Shown: piece after piece, positions 34,101-46,600 of the stretch | Position numbering within the stretch: position 1 is the stretch's first letter | How the letters are laid out: each line of letters begins with the position of its first letter | Source of the DNA: Chimonanthus salicifolius | Taxonomy: Eukaryota > Streptophyta > Magnoliopsida > Laurales > Calycanthaceae | Length of the DNA: 64,000 bases | Assembly: GCA_013350335.1 (NCBI GenBank) | Contig: CM023533.1 | Coordinates: 30,424,869 to 30,488,868 of the forward strand | Reading direction: 5' to 3' | The notes under the pieces: generated by a model | Database searches by the model: none | Told to the model about the DNA's origin: nothing | Seen by the model: only the letters and a program-made list of their open reading frames with translations | Made by a program: the position numbers and the translations under genes

Positions 34101-35723
34101 GGCACCCTTATTTTTTTTGAATGATTAATATATTAATAAAATTTATGGCGAAGAAATCTCCTCTCAATCTGTCGGGTGAAATTGGTGAAGGTTTTGGAAG
34201 TAGGTGATCTGATGAAGGTGAATTACAGGAAATCACCAGATAAAAGGAAGTATCGGAGGAGTTTCGGTTTCTACAGCAGCTCAGAAAGTATGGAAAATGT
34301 CACAAGCAATTGGAGACATAGCTTTCGCTTACCCATACTCCATAATCCTCATTGAAATACAGGTACTTGGCCTTCTAATTTCATCCATATTTTTTTTAAC
34401 AATAAGGAAATTTTATTAAAATAAATGAAGCAAATTAAAAAAAATATAGAAAATAAAGTACAAAATATAGAAAAGAAGACTATAATATATAAATCTCCTA
34501 TTCAGATATTCCTATTCAGATGTTATTTTCTTACAAAAGACAAATCTCTATTAACCTACATAAAAAAACCTAACTCTTAAACCTGATGTCTATTTAGTCT
34601 GAAGCAGGGGTTAAAAGAACGGTAATGGCCGATATGTAGAAGTATTAAAAATTGTTACATATCGATCGATACGTATATATTAATTTCCCTGGTCTGGAGT
34701 GGGTGAAGCCCGGCCCTCCAAACAAAATTGTGTTGGGACATTTGAACTACGATGCAACTTGATATAAGCCCAACAGGCCTTCATATGTTTCAGCTCTGTT
34801 CTGCATAATTTTGGCTGAGGCATTGGCTCCTGTGGCCTAACCCCAGTCTTTTGTAATTTTTGGAATGATTTGTAACATAAAAGTTTGTGGCAATGAAGGA
34901 CACCCTCAAGTCTCCGCCACCGGAAAATGAAACCATGAAGAAGGCATCAATGACGGCCATTTCCATTACCACCTTCTTCTATCTCTGCTGCGGCTGCCTC
35001 GGCTATGCAGCTTTTGGAGACGACACTCAAGGGAATCTATTGACTGGTTTTGGATTCTATGAACCGTATTGGCTTATCGACTTCGCTAACGCTTGCATTG
35101 TTCTTCATTTAGTCGGAGGCTATCAGGTATCATTAATAGACCGAATCGACAGTACATCTCTGATGAACTTGAGCTACTTTGAAACCCACTGATAGAATAT
35201 CAAAAACCATTTGCAGACTTATTTAGAACACATATAAATCTTTCCTTTCTTATTTTAGATTTTAAATGATCAAACTTTTGACATCTTTCTATATAACTTT
35301 CTTTTTGCCTTTTGTTTGTAGGTATACACTCAGCCAGTGTTTGCATTTGTAGAAAACTGGTTGGCAGAGAAGTTTCCCAATAATGGGTTTGTGAACAATC
35401 TCTACACCATCAAATTCCCATTCTTACCACCATACCAAATAAATTTTCTTCGGATAAGCTTCAGAACTGCCTATGTTGCATCAACTACAGGGCTTGCAAT
35501 GTTCTTCCCTTACTTCAATGATGTATTGGGAATTCTGGGTGCCTTGAATTTTTGGCCCTTAGCCATCTATTTCCCTATGGAGATGTACTTTGTGCAAAGA
35601 ACGATAGAACCTTGGACAAGGAAGTGGGTTGTTCTTCAGAGCTTTAGCTTCTGTTGTTTGCTGGTCAGTATGTTTGCCTTAGTTGGATCTTTGGAGGGAC
35701 TTATTAGTACAAAGTTAAGCTAG
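25120..35723 (+). CDS. amino acid permease (AAP/AAAP family), seven exons
   Basis: Plasma-membrane proton-coupled amino acid importer used in phloem loading, root uptake and seed filling. Exons: 25120-25210, 27627-27863, 29775-29868, 33112-33326, 34229-34362, 34899-35126, 35322-35723. All junctions keep frame, giving 466 residues, a usual AAP length. The N-terminus is short and hydrophilic (MGEEGDDQKKPLLTCPSATS). Hallmarks are GTIWTAIAHIITAVIGSGVL with SLAWSVAQLGW (first membrane helix), CYHKQGHNAPC, FSYSSIGMALGLAKVI, the IQDTLKSPPPENETMKKASM loop, FYLCCGCLGYAAFGDDTQGN and the C-terminal membrane helices. Introns 1-4 are large and carry SINEs, TRIMs and MITEs, yet every splice site is intact, so the gene looks functional. 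The subgroup (AAP1-8) cannot be set by eye. Confidence 0.95.
26165..26290. repeat. ATATCGG-rich dispersed element, copy 1
   Basis: GATATCGGCCAATATATATCGG..., then a loosely inverted copy ending AAATATCGACTGATACCG. It shares ATATCGGCC/CGATATAT units with 34620-34680, 51335-51395 and 62440-62800. Probably a TIR or MITE-type element; termini not resolved. Confidence 0.5.
26658..26835 (-). mobile_element. tRNA-derived SINE, family A (reverse)
   Basis: The reverse complement has GGTTGGAATGGTGGCTAGGA (A-box-like), AAGTTCGATTTTC (B box), AAAGGGTCATTCTC and AGAGAGATTTACATAT, then GATTAGTTATATTTTCTAAG. This is the same order as the better-preserved copies at 55978-56157 and 60585-60752. It lies in intron 1 of the AAP gene. 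Confidence 0.6.
26946..27042 (+). mobile_element. TRIM LTR fragment
   Basis: TGTTGGAGCTGC..., GGGATTCATAAAGGATTTAG and TTAACAGGCTAGTCTTTTGG match the short LTR of the TRIM array at 32262-32762. Lies in intron 1 of the AAP gene. Confidence 0.55.
27170..27331. mobile_element. TIR-type element relic (GTGTC/CGTATCC-rich)
   Basis: The left end CAAGTGTCGCATGTC and the reverse complement of the right end, CAAGTATCCGTGTCG, are similar. The inside consists of GCGTATCC/GTGTCGG units in both orientations. No clear duplication is seen. Confidence 0.4.
27333..27449 (+). mobile_element. TRIM LTR fragment
   Basis: AGAGGGAGATCTAAGAATG, ACAAAGGACTTGGGTCACTC and CTAACAAGCTAATCTTTTAA match the TRIM LTR, and the copy ends CTAACA. 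Its left part is joined directly to the relic at 27170-27331. Confidence 0.5.
28008..28095 (-). mobile_element. SINE family A fragment (reverse)
   Basis: The reverse complement reads ATGGTTAGGAATCCGTTTCA, TTTGATTCTCACTCTAG and AAAGGATCACTCCCTGTAA, matching the 5' half of family A. Lies in AAP intron 2. Confidence 0.55.
28095..28680. repeat. degenerate GGTTGACTT/AACTCATTTA-type repeat
   Basis: A long stretch of diverged units around TTGAGTCAACC, AACTCATTTA and CATTTATAAAT. A related tract occurs at 53760-53930 (AACCCATTTAATAAAT, CCATTTATATAAATGG). This looks like a decayed hAT-type element of the (GGGT)n style; no termini seen. Confidence 0.35.
29095..29250 (-). mobile_element. tRNA-derived SINE, family B (reverse)
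   Basis: The reverse complement has GTAGCTTAACTGGTTGC (A box), then GGTTCGAGCC (a perfect B box). CATGGCCTAACCTTGGTGTG and CAGTAGGACTGTGTCTGAG follow. It matches 49325-49445 (reverse) and 63075-63170 (forward). Lies in AAP intron 2. Confidence 0.7.
30393..30720 (+). mobile_element. TRIM (miniature LTR retrotransposon), subfamily 2
   Basis: Two LTRs of about 113 bp (30393-30505, starting TGTTGGGT and ending TAACA; and from 30606, starting TGTTGGGT) enclose about 100 bp. Directly after the first LTR is TGGTATCAGAAC, a near-match to the initiator-tRNA-Met primer binding site. A purine-rich GAGGTGGAGAT precedes the second LTR. No coding capacity. Lies in AAP intron 3. Confidence 0.75.
31480..31610 (-). 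mobile_element. SINE family A fragment (reverse)
   Basis: The reverse complement has GGAGGTTGGTGTGATGGTCA (A box) and GAGTTCGATTCACACTC (B box), then CCACTCTAGGCCACTCACC. Lies in AAP intron 3. Confidence 0.55.
32140..32262 (+). mobile_element. SINE family A, joined to TRIM array
   Basis: GAGTTCGATTTCCACACCAC (B box), TCCAAAGGTCACTTCTCGTA, then GTTACCCAATATGTGTGC and TTACATATGCTCTAAGGAT follow the family A order. It runs straight into TRIM LTR sequence, so one element has truncated the other. Confidence 0.55.
32262..32762 (+). mobile_element. tandem TRIM: LTR-internal-LTR-internal-LTR
   Basis: There are three short LTRs: a 5'-truncated one ending TAACA at 32332, a full one at 32425-32545 (TGTTAG...CTAACA) and a full one at 32638-32762 (TGTTGG...TTACA). 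They are separated by two internal segments of 92 bp each. Each internal segment starts with a TGGTATTAGAGC- or TAGTATCAGAGC-type primer site and ends with a GGGAGAGAT polypurine tract. The repeat period is 213 bp. It cannot encode protein. Lies in AAP intron 3. Confidence 0.8.
33834..34111. mobile_element. MITE with about 35-bp TIRs (AAP intron 4)
   Basis: The left end AAGTGCACATCCTAACACGA, followed by GCATTATCTTTTA, matches the reverse complement of the right end: AAGGGTGCCCATTCTAAACA, then TGGGCATTATCTTTTA. Inside, ACCGATGAGTGAACC is directly repeated. No coding capacity; flanking duplication not clear. Confidence 0.65.
34620..34680. repeat. ATATCGG element fragment, copy 2
   Basis: GGCCGATATGTAGAAG and ACATATCGATCGATACG units related to 26165-26290 and 62440-62800; lies in AAP intron 5. 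Confidence 0.4.
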
Positions 35724-37626
35724 AAACTACAATGATGGATGGCATGATCTGTAATTTGTTAATAATGATGATGCAAAGGTGAAATACCAATGTGTACAGA
35801 AATAGTTAGATGATGCTCAGTAGTGAAAATATTGGAGTTTTGAGCTTGGTATGATTGTAATTATTGGGACAATGTGAGGGATGCTAAGAACTTGTATAAG
35901 ATGTGCTTTTATGATATTTATAATAGTTACATCTGAGCCTATTTTACCTTTTACGGGCCTTTTTCAACATTTTTATTATAAAATAATATGGTCAGTACCA
36001 AAGGGTCACTCTACTCGATGTGTGGGTAGAGAGATTTGCATATGTTCCGAAGATTAGTTGGGTGTTCTAAGAGGCATGGACACCTTGGTCATAAAAAAAT
36101 AATGTGGTAAGTAGGAAATCACCTCAATTGAATTAAACAAATTCAATTGATTGGAACGTGACCCAAATTTAAAAATCAAAAACTACTATCTAAATTTATG
36201 AGTATTGTGAACTCTATGTGCTTAATTTGCAATGGAAGTGAGAAGAGGATCATTTGGGTTGGACCTAATCTGAGTCCACATGAAAAATGTGAAAAAAATT
36301 AGATTCAGGTTGATTTGGGCTCAAGTGAGGCTCATTTTTGGGCCCAAATATAGGCTTAAATAAAAGCTAGGTCAGGTTCATGAAAGCAAAGCCTAATTTT
36401 TCCTGAAAAACTCAAATTTGAGCCACATTTTATACATTCTAATACTCTTTAATTGGTATTGTGTAGAAATATAAAAGTTATGTAACATATAACTAACATT
36501 TTATAGAATAAATATAACATAAATTCAATTTTAGGGCCAAAGAAATTCAAGCCCATATAAGCTCACAAATACAATTTGAGTTTGAAATTAGGCTTCAGCC
36601 CTAAAATACAATTCAAGCCGAGCTCGAGTTTAGGTAATTTGGGTTAGCTTAGGCAAGGACTCAAGTAGGCTTAAAACTTAACCCAGCTCACCAACCTTAA
36701 TTATTCCTTTCAATGAGAAATGATCCTTATTATCATATGATCTATGCAACTGTAAGAATTAGTTAAATAAACTTCCATGTAGAATAGATAAAAACGTGAA
36801 GGACGAATAGTGTTCTGACTTCTGAGTGATTTAGGTTTACTGTTAAATGGGCCTCATTAGGCCCATTTGATCGAATTGACTGTAAATCCAAACTTGGTTT
36901 CACTTCGGTGATGTTGTTCGAGCCAACATGGGTGGACTCTATTCCATGTGGATGGATACAATTTTAAGGTATCTTTAGAATGGCATTTTCTATATAAAAA
37001 AAAAAAAAAAATCACGTCATGATTTTTAAGAGTCTAAATATTAATGGTTAAAATTTTATCAATTTTTGATGGATTTTAATCCAACTAAGAGATCAGCTCA
37101 TAGTTCTTTAAATTGAGTAAAGATTAAATTCATAAGAAACAGATGAGTGTTAAAATAGAAAAGGAAATTTGATGGGCCAAAAAAAATTTCCAAAATTTGA
37201 TTGCTTGTAGATGATGGAGCTCAAATGAAATTTGATCCAGATACGTGAAATTAAATTTTAAACTAAATTTTATAATCATTGTTTCCTCACATATTAAAGT
37301 ATGTTAGTGGATAAGCTCAAATACTATCTAAACGGTCTTGGACCTTACACTAAAAAGCTCAAATTTCATACTTTACTCCAAACGGAAATCCGATCCGACC
37401 CGGTCCGTCAACAGCTCCGGTTAAAACAGAATACGAGGGCGTTCATGGAAAAAAGGTCTTCCAAACAGTGGAAGTGTGAAAAAGTAGCGCTGTCTCTCTC
37501 TTTCTCTAAATACATAAAAATGAAACCAAAATCTTTCCTTCACCGACTCTACCCCAGCGAGTGTCGCTGGGATCTAACAGGCGTCTGACACTACCTGGCC
37601 GAGAACTGGCCAATCGGCCGGGAACC
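35724..37626. other. AAP 3'UTR and intergenic region upstream of KH gene
   Basis: Contains the AAP 3' region (to about 35950), a SINE family A copy at 35985-36097, and a degenerate relic at about 36250-36700 with GGGCTCAAGT, GGGCCCAAAT and CAAGCC-type units. An A run follows near 36990-37005. The KH gene leader (from about 37460) is CT-rich. No further gene is seen. Confidence 0.5.
35985..36097 (+). mobile_element. SINE family A, 5'-truncated
   Basis: CCAAAGGGTCACTCTACTCG, ATGTGTGGGTAGAGAG, TTTGCATATG and GATTAGTTGGGTGTTCTAAG, then GACACCTTGGTCATAAAAAA. The last is the shared 3' end of family A. Confidence 0.7.
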
Positions 37627-40600
37627 ATGTCTTCCGGCAGATACATGGCATACTCTCCATCTCCATCCGCCCCTCACTCTCCTCACATCTCCGGTATCCG
37701 ATCCGCCAACAACGCTCTTGTTGAGCAAGAAAAGTACGCTTTCTCCTCTCTCTTTTCTTTCTTTACGCTTCGAGAATGTATGGTTTTTCGCTCCATGATC
37801 TGAAACACAAAGATCTTTTTTTTTATCCTCTTTCTCTGCAGCTGGATCGGTGCGATCTCTACAACCACTTTTTTGAGGGGTTTCTTTCGATATCCATTGA
37901 TCGAGTTGTTTTTTTTGGGAAATTAGCGTTTTCAAAGTGTATTGGAGTGATTAGGAGAGTGATTGCTTTGATTTCTGTTTCGCTGTAGAAAGTTTGTATC
38001 TTTACGCAGATGGTATTTACAACACTGTTTTTGACACATGGCCTCATCTCCTTTTGGACTTGAGCATATGCGTCATTACAATTCGTTGAAATTGTGGGTT
38101 TATGTACTGAAAATGGGGCCAATAGATAATATATCGATTCTATGATGTTTGGCATAGTAGCTGTTAGTTGGCATTAAGAGCTGACCTTTCTTTTTGTACC
38201 ATTTTGAACATTTGTATGAAATTTCTGTCCAATTTTTAGATTGGAGTGTGCTTGGATGCCCATTGAGTTGTGTTTTGCTATGTAGTCCATCTACCTGGCA
38301 TTTGGGCACTGGACTGGGTGATTTGGACAGAAAATCACCTTTTTTGGGAAATGGTAACATCATTAGATTCCAGTCCTTAATGTTGCACGATAAGCACTTA
38401 CTATAGATATTGTTGTATGAGAGCATTTGCAATCAAGTAACAAATTCCATTGGCAATTGCCACTCATGATGTTTGTTTTGCAGTTATTCGAGGTGCTACA
38501 TTAGATTGTTATTTACTACCTCTTATATTTGGAAGTACTAAAGTAGACTGGTTGTACCCTGTGATCTTTGTTTGGGTTAAATTATGGCATTAAGATATTG
38601 AATATAGATTATTTTACATGTTGAAGTAAAAGGGACAATAAATTTGCACGTGTTGTCCGAGTGTTTTATATATTCGCCTCAGTACGAGTATGTGTTTTAA
38701 TTATATTCTTCTTGTTGTTGTGGTGGAAGATTGCTTTTGTAAATATATTCCTAATATTGTTGGTTTATTGGGATTTCATGTACGAATCATATCTGTATCC
38801 TGTGCCTAATGAAGGATGCAACAATGTATTTGGCAGGTATCTTTCTGAGTTGCTGGCAGAGAGGCATAAACTCAGTCCTTTTATGCCAGTGCTTCCACAT
38901 AGCTATCGCTTACTGAACCAGGGTGAGTTTCAAAATCACAAATAAGTGTCCTTCCCTTTTTCAGCCAACAAAATGATTTGGATCGAAGTCCAAGGATTTG
39001 ACATTTTTCCTGGTGATCATTGCGATGTGTCTGTTGATCTCTTCTTTTTTTCTTCCCTTTAGAGGTAGCGTCCACTGTCTTCTTGATATACACTCTTTCT
39101 TTGAACTGGAGCACTTTAATAGAGGTGTGGTCGTTATGTTTTGATTTCCATTGTAGGGAGACGGGTGTTGAAAGTCTAGTGTTAGAGTTTTATAGAAAGA
39201 TTAATTGCACATGGGAGTTCGGATGTGATCTTTGATGGATCTTAGTGGATTTGTGTCATTGAGAGTGTTGGTCATGTGATATGAGGGGATGGTTGTTCCA
39301 TTTCCTATATTTCCTCATAGTAGGTTGTGAGTAGATGGATTTCCTTCTGTTGGTAAACGAGAATGTGGGCCCATGGACCTATACGTCGCACCACATCAGT
39401 AGATTTATTCATTCCACAATATGTTCCTTAGGTTCTTTGTAATATGGGACACTTGTGGTGGACATGTCTGTGACTGGTTCTTCATCGATTCTTCCAATAC
39501 CTTTTGACATTGTTGTCCAATATGGCAAATATTTTGGCACCTTTTTTCTTTTAAAACTTAACTAAAATATTGATATGTTTGGAGTAAACTTAGTACATTA
39601 TTTTTCTATTGGTATTATTTTCACATCATATTGTTATTTAGAGTTAAAGTTAAATTTATTTAAAATATTATGCTGCATCCATGAATCGTTTGTTTTAGGA
39701 TTGGCTGAATCCGACACCTTTTACAAGTATCACACTTTGACACTTGCACCCATATCCATGCAGCATAGATTCCACTTAACTACGCAAATTGATCATTAGA
39801 CAAACCCATATATTTCATATTATAACGCTTGATGCACAGCTAAACATGTATAATCCATCCAACTTGCAGAAGATGAATTGTATTTTCTCCAATGACAGCC
39901 ACATTGTTGCAGACCTTCATCTATTTTAAACGTGCCAATTCCAATTTATTCTCAACAATCCAGAACTGATGACATGGATAGAGCTTAATTCTATTTTATT
40001 CCCAGCATATCATAATCAAGCCCAAAAAATAGCAATGCCCTTGATGATGGAAAATTTTCAGAAAGAATTTGAAATTCCACTAATCAAGGGATCCCACTTA
40101 ATTTGGATGATGTTCCCATGGTTTATCATACCCAATCTGGGAGGCTTTCCCATTGTTTATAACCCGACTTCCAAAAGTAACATCGAGGGGCAATAGTTAT
40201 TATCCTTCAAAAAACAGGTGGCTATGATTATTCAAAATATTGCAACTTTGAATATCTTGCAAAGTTTAAGCTTTGAGTATGAACTTGTTAATGGCTTTCA
40301 TAAGCAATGAGTCAAACTTCCACGTTTGCTCAATCATGAATGATTTGTAAACCAAGCAGCCTGTTGGTTCAGAGCCCACTCAGGCGAACTTAGTCATGAA
40401 AGGGGTCAGATTTGACTGATTACTCAACAAATGTCCATGTACCCAGATTCCAAAGGCCTTCATCCATCAAGTTCGATGCAGCAAGCACAAACAACTATTA
40501 GGCAACTCTTCTGAGTTGGCTCATGAAATTGTTACTCCGTTGTTATTAACCAAGGTCAACTCCTCTCCAATAGAGTACATAAAGAAAGAATTCCATTTAC

Positions 40601-43600
40601 ATGTTCCTCCAACTTTATTTTTGGGGTTAGTTGAGTAGGACGAATGTGGGCGAGACAATCAATGGTGGGCTTCCTATCTGAATCAAAACTTAATTGGTTC
40701 TCTATCTTGCCAAGTTTAATAGTTCTGGAATAGAATGCTTTTTGTAATGATTCAGTAATTAATAGAATGGAACCGTTAGGTAGTGAATTGGGAAGAAATT
40801 GGATTGTCCAAAATGGAGGAAAGTCGACTTTATGCTGGTTTTTTGGTGGCAGGTCTAGAAGATGTTTTCTAGGACTTTATTGGAGACTTCAAATGTGTAG
40901 GAGCAGATGGTGATTTATGATCCATTAAAAGGATTATGTTTCAAAAACAAAAAGTAATGTGAGAGGCAACTTTCAAGTTCTCCATTCATCAATTGTTATG
41001 ATAAGAAGATAGGGAACTGGAAGATGGGGGTTCTTTTACAAACTTCATGGAATGTCAGAGGTCTTGGTGCTGCTTTTCAAAGAGTGGAAGGGGAAGTAAT
41101 TGTGTTAGAAGAATTGAAAATTGTGGATGTGGAAGGCCAAACTATAAGACATATTTAGCTCACAAAAGAGCTTTTGGTTGGATAGCTGAGAACTGTGTGA
41201 CCGTGTGTTCAGCTGGAGGCATTGCTTTAGTATGGGCTTCTCGCTTGTGGGACTTCCATGAAAATTTTATAGGTGATTAGTCGATTATTCTATTCCAGTT
41301 TTCTTTTTTGATGAACCTCAGAAACAAGGTGGTGGTTACTTTTCTCTATGTGCCAAATACCAATATATCATATTTGAGATCATTTTTTCTTTTCAAAAAG
41401 TGATCATAATTTGAGTAGTGGATTTTGAATTGAGCATTCAATTGTGTAAGAAATAAGATCCATTTGCTTAGTGTATACAGGGAGATATTAATGTCATTCA
41501 TGCTTATATGGAACAACACGTGATTGCAATGCAAGGACTAGTGGATATTCCCCTTTGAGTTTTTGTTTAGATTGCAATTCATGGTATAGTGGATCTTCTT
41601 TAGAGGTTACAGGCTTCACCTTCATCGATCACAAAGATGGTTGAAGTATGTTTTCTTCTAATCATTTTTAATAAGCATTCCTTCAGTGATGCATTCCCCT
41701 TTTCTCATCAATGTGTTCTTTCCAAGTCATCGTTAGGCCATTTTCGTAGCATTCTTGAGCTAAATTTGAATAATTGGGGCCTTCTCCATTTAGCTTTGAA
41801 TACATGTTGATGATTGGAAGAGGTTCATTAGTGTTTGTTATGAACTTGTTTATTAAGAACTGGTGATCCCATTTTAATGTCTTTGGTAGAACATTTTTTT
41901 TACCTTTTTTGTTTGGGGTGGTGGCGGGGGGAAGGAGGGGCTGGTGAAGGGATATGTGAATGGTCAAATGAACAACTGGATATGGACTGCCTTTGGATCC
42001 TTAGAGAGAGAGAGAGGGATCTTTGGGTCATTCAAAGAATCTACAAAGGCATTTTAGTTGACATTTGAAGGATTGATTCTTTGAAAGAAAATTCTTCCAT
42101 CTCAAAAGAAAAATCAGTAGCTTCACTAAGAGAGGACTTCAAATGCATGGTTCTCCAAGAAGAATAAAAAAGGGTAGCAATGATTTAGATTTAAGTGGAT
42201 AAGAAGGATGAAATAATGATACGAACTTCTTCGACGGCATTGTGAATTCCAAAATATGTGCCAATAGGATCTACTCAATATTGATTATTGGAGATCTTAT
42301 GGGTACAATGGAGCCATCCATAGTCTTGGAATTAACCTGAACTATGAGTCAGTTGAGTTTAAACTTATTGATGATTTTTTTTGGCTGATGGTTCAAGGTT
42401 AAAGATGCAATCCTTTACCTTGATGGTGTCAATTATATTGGTCTATACAAATTTTAATTTCTCTCTTCAAAGATGTTTAGATGTTGTCAGGGATGATATA
42501 ATTACCTTTTGGGAATTCCATAATATGGTATATTCCAAAAAAATGGTTGCAAAGTTTTTGTTTCTTATTCCCAAGAGGATGGCACTAGAGAGCTTGAAGG
42601 TTTTTTTGCCAATAAGCCTTACTCGAAGTATTTACAAGGTTCTGGCTGAAATCCTCGTTCTTTGGCTTAAAAGTTAAATTCTCAACTAGTTCTTTATTAT
42701 TCTTATTATTATTATTTTGAACTTTCTAATCCTCGCTCTTTATATTTTTCTTTAATTCTCTATTAGTTATTTATTCCAAGTGCTTTTGAGGAAAGTTGGC
42801 CGATTTTAGACACTGTTCTTATGGGCCATGAGTACATAGATTCCAGAGACGGAGAAAGTGATTAACTGGTTATTGAAGTTATTGGAAACATGGATTACTT
42901 GTTTATTGATGTGACAGGAATTTTCAGGCCTATTTTTTGGGGTGGTTTTCAGAAATGGCAAGCTTCCCTTGTTGGGTGGATTGAGTTCAGAAGTTTGGTG
43001 GAAGTGATGTCCACCTCACTTGGGGTGTTAAAGTTCAAAGTGGATGGAGAGGTTAGACAAAAACCGTAATTGGCAAGAGTGGGGGCCTTCATAACAATTT
43101 GGAGGGGAAAATGATGGAAAGGTTTTTTTTAGGTTGCTGCTGCTGCAGGGGGTATTGACGGAGACACTTGAATGGTGCTTAATTGTTCCTCATAAAAGAA
43201 GCATTCGAATTTTTGAGGAATCATTTGATGGTAAAAAGCATTGATGTGAGTTTCTCTCAGTAATTGGTCACAAATGCTGATTCATATGTGGATTCTTTGG
43301 CAGCATCCAGGGCTGGAAGTTTTTTTTTTCTTTTTAACGTAACTGTCTATACTTGAATTTCTTTTAGTTATTATTATATTTTATTTTTTAGGTGAAATGT
43401 AATTATTTATGTTCCATTGCACATTTTAGATCGCTTTAATGAGCTATGCTATGTGCATATTGAAGTAAAATACTTCATTCGAGGTGGAGTGTTCTTGTTG
43501 GATACCTATCTTCAAATTTAAATATTGGTCTTATGCTACTAGTGTAACACATCTTTGCCACTGAATGTGAAGTGAGATACTTTGCCTTCTTCAAAAAATT

Positions 43601-46600
43601 TTTTTTTTTGGTGGGGGGTGGTTAGGGGATGAGTGTGGGAGAGAGCATTCATAACAGATTGTAGTAAATTGATCTTGTATTGTCTAGAGCAGACATGAGT
43701 TCACTCAATTTGGCAACTACATTTGAATTATGGTGCGATGTTTGATGAAAATATCATTTGACATCTGCATCTATGACTTTTTTTTAATTTGTTTTTTTGT
43801 TATTGCCCAATTGTATATAATGGAGTTCTAACGTGGTCGGCTCAAAAACTTATGGTATTTAGCCCCAAAAGGGAGAGATTCATAACAGTTGTCTATGGAT
43901 TTTTAACTATTTTATTATTACATATTAACTATTTTTCATGCATTATCTATTTTATCCAAATTCTTCATAATTATCTTAGAAACATTGCTTTCTTTTTCAT
44001 TTAATTTCTAATTAAAAGTAGTCCTGGCAAAATCATATGGAACAAGCTTCTTAATTACTATTATTATTATTTTGTTTAAATGGATATGTAACAAGTTTAT
44101 TTGTTTGTTCTTCAGTATGTACTAGGCATGTTTTTCAAATGAAAGATTATATGTAACTGGACAGATGCTTATGTCCCCAAATTGGTTAGAGTGCCAATTT
44201 GATGTAACCCATTTGATCGAACCATGTTCACTGTCCATTTTGTGCTGACTAATTTTCTAACAAATGCTAACTCGTACATCTTATTCTTGAAATTGAAATT
44301 GTGGAGCAGAAATATTGCGTGTAACCACACTGTTGGGGAATGCATCTCTTTTAGATCAAAGTGGGCTTGAACAGGCAAGCCCTCTGACCACTAGAGGAAT
44401 ATTTTCAAATGGAGGAGGAGCTGATATGAATGGATGGACGCCAGCATTTCAATCAGAAGTACGGATACTAACCATTAACATAACTCTTTCGATCTAATTT
44501 TTCTGCTCTTTGGAATCATTCCTGACATAGTTTCTTACAGTTACAGCTAACTTGAATTAAATGCCCCGTTTGGATGCTTGCATTTTTTTTATTTCCACTA
44601 TTCCTATGACTGCAGACTGACACCAGCAGAAATGAGCAAGAATAAATTAAATGGATCTCTTTTAGGTTTTTAACTTTGGTTGACATTGGGTTTTGTTTAA
44701 CATCAGAAATTGGCATTCTTTTGTTTCGAAAATTAGTATTGTTGCTTCCAAACTTTTTCTTAGCTGTTAAAAGTTGTTTCAATCACAGCACCAGGATTAG
44801 GATTATCAAGCAAAGATGAATAATGAAAGGCAGACAATGAAGTATAGGGACCATAGTGCTGATGGTTTATCTTTCATGAATACAATAGTAGATTCTTTTG
44901 CTTCCTGATGACATCATGGGCTGGTAAATCACACTTTTTAAACAATCTTCTATCTGCTTTTTGGATTGTATCAAGCAAAAAATATAGGAATACACACACA
45001 CACACATATATTTGTGGAACAGGAGGCTGTTGCAATTTTGTGCCTTCAAATATTTTTAAAACCTTGATAAAGTATCACCATGACTAGTTAGCTATTCTGT
45101 TGAATATGGATTCCTATTCCATGCATCTATGATATAAATACTTTTCTGGTGCTTAATCAATGATGCTTGTGGTTTTGCTTTTGCATATTGTTTTAAGCTG
45201 CTTTAACTTGTATGTATTTTGGTAGATGTTACTCAAATTAATGGCATTGCGACACAATGCCCCTTTTTTCTTTGTTGTTTTACAATATTTTTTAGTGAAT
45301 GCAGAGGCTGGGACTATTACAGTCTTCACCAGCTCATGGTTGGCTTGGGTCACAAGGTAGCTCCTCTGGTATTATTGTGAAGAAAACAATGAGAGTGGAT
45401 ATTCCCGTTGAAGAACATCCTAGTGTATGTAATTTTTGTGCCATTTAATACTTCTGTTGGAGTTCTATCATCCTTTTTTTTAAAGATAATTCTTCTACCT
45501 TATTCAAACTCTGGTACTTTCTTTCATTGTGAATCCTTGTAGTATAATTTTGTGGGCCGCCTCCTTGGTCCTAGAGGGAACTCCCTCAAGCGAGTTGAAG
45601 CCAGTACTGATTGCCGTGTCTTGATCAGAGGGCGTGGCAGCATCAAGGATCCGACTCGGGTAATGACAACACCACTTTATTGTATTTGTGATTGTGCTTA
45701 TCCTTGTGCCCATGGAGATACTTAGTTGCAATTGCACATTGATGCATGCTAAACGACGAATGGTTCCCGGGATGCTTAAACCAGTTCAGAAATCCTCTAC
45801 TAAGCTTCACGAAATTTTGCTGATCCTTTGACACGAGTTTCAAATTCTGGAGCTACCATTTTTAGATTCAGTTGGGATTTTTCCTACTTGCTCCTGCACA
45901 TCCATGCATGCTTAACAGCTGGAATAGTTCCTGAGATTCTTAGCCAGTGGTGAATAAATCCTCTAGGAAGCTTCATCATTTGCTGCTCCCTTTGCCTTTG
46001 AGGTTTTGAATTCTAGAGCTACATATTTTTAGATTCAGTTCATGTTATTTCTGCATGCTCGTTCCTCCGTTTTCTGCTCATTTTTATGAACAACCACTCG
46101 TTATCATTCCATCTGGCTCCTAGCTCAGTTTGCTACTCATGTTTTAGAATCATTTGTTCTCATTCATCTGCTCCTAGGTCAGTTGGTATTTCTAATTTAA
46201 GAATGCATGCATCTTTCATAGAAGTTTCCCACCACTGTTAAAATGAATACTTTTTAATTTGCACTTAGTCATTGCTGTACCCATGTATAGATCTGTTTGT
46301 TAAATGTTTAGACGATCTATGGAGGATTTGCCTGGGCCAAATGGTTAACTGGGTAGAAGAAATCAAGAAACTATGGACCTATTTGATAGCCATGCTAGGT
46401 GTGAGAATGGGAATAGATGATCCATACCACTTTCCTTGTATCTTCGCTACCCATTCTAGCAGTAATAGATCATGACCGCTTATTGCTGGAATAAACTTTT
46501 AGTAGAAAGAATGTATTTTTAAGTTGCTTGAAAGGAGCATTCTACCTGAGCCACGACTTAAGGAATGGCCGAATGAGTGTCATGTTAATCCCCATTCCTG

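Noticed and set aside
37561..37803. Upstream start of the KH protein at 37561
   Set aside because: That codon is GTG, not ATG; the first in-frame ATG is 37627 and matches the family N-terminus.
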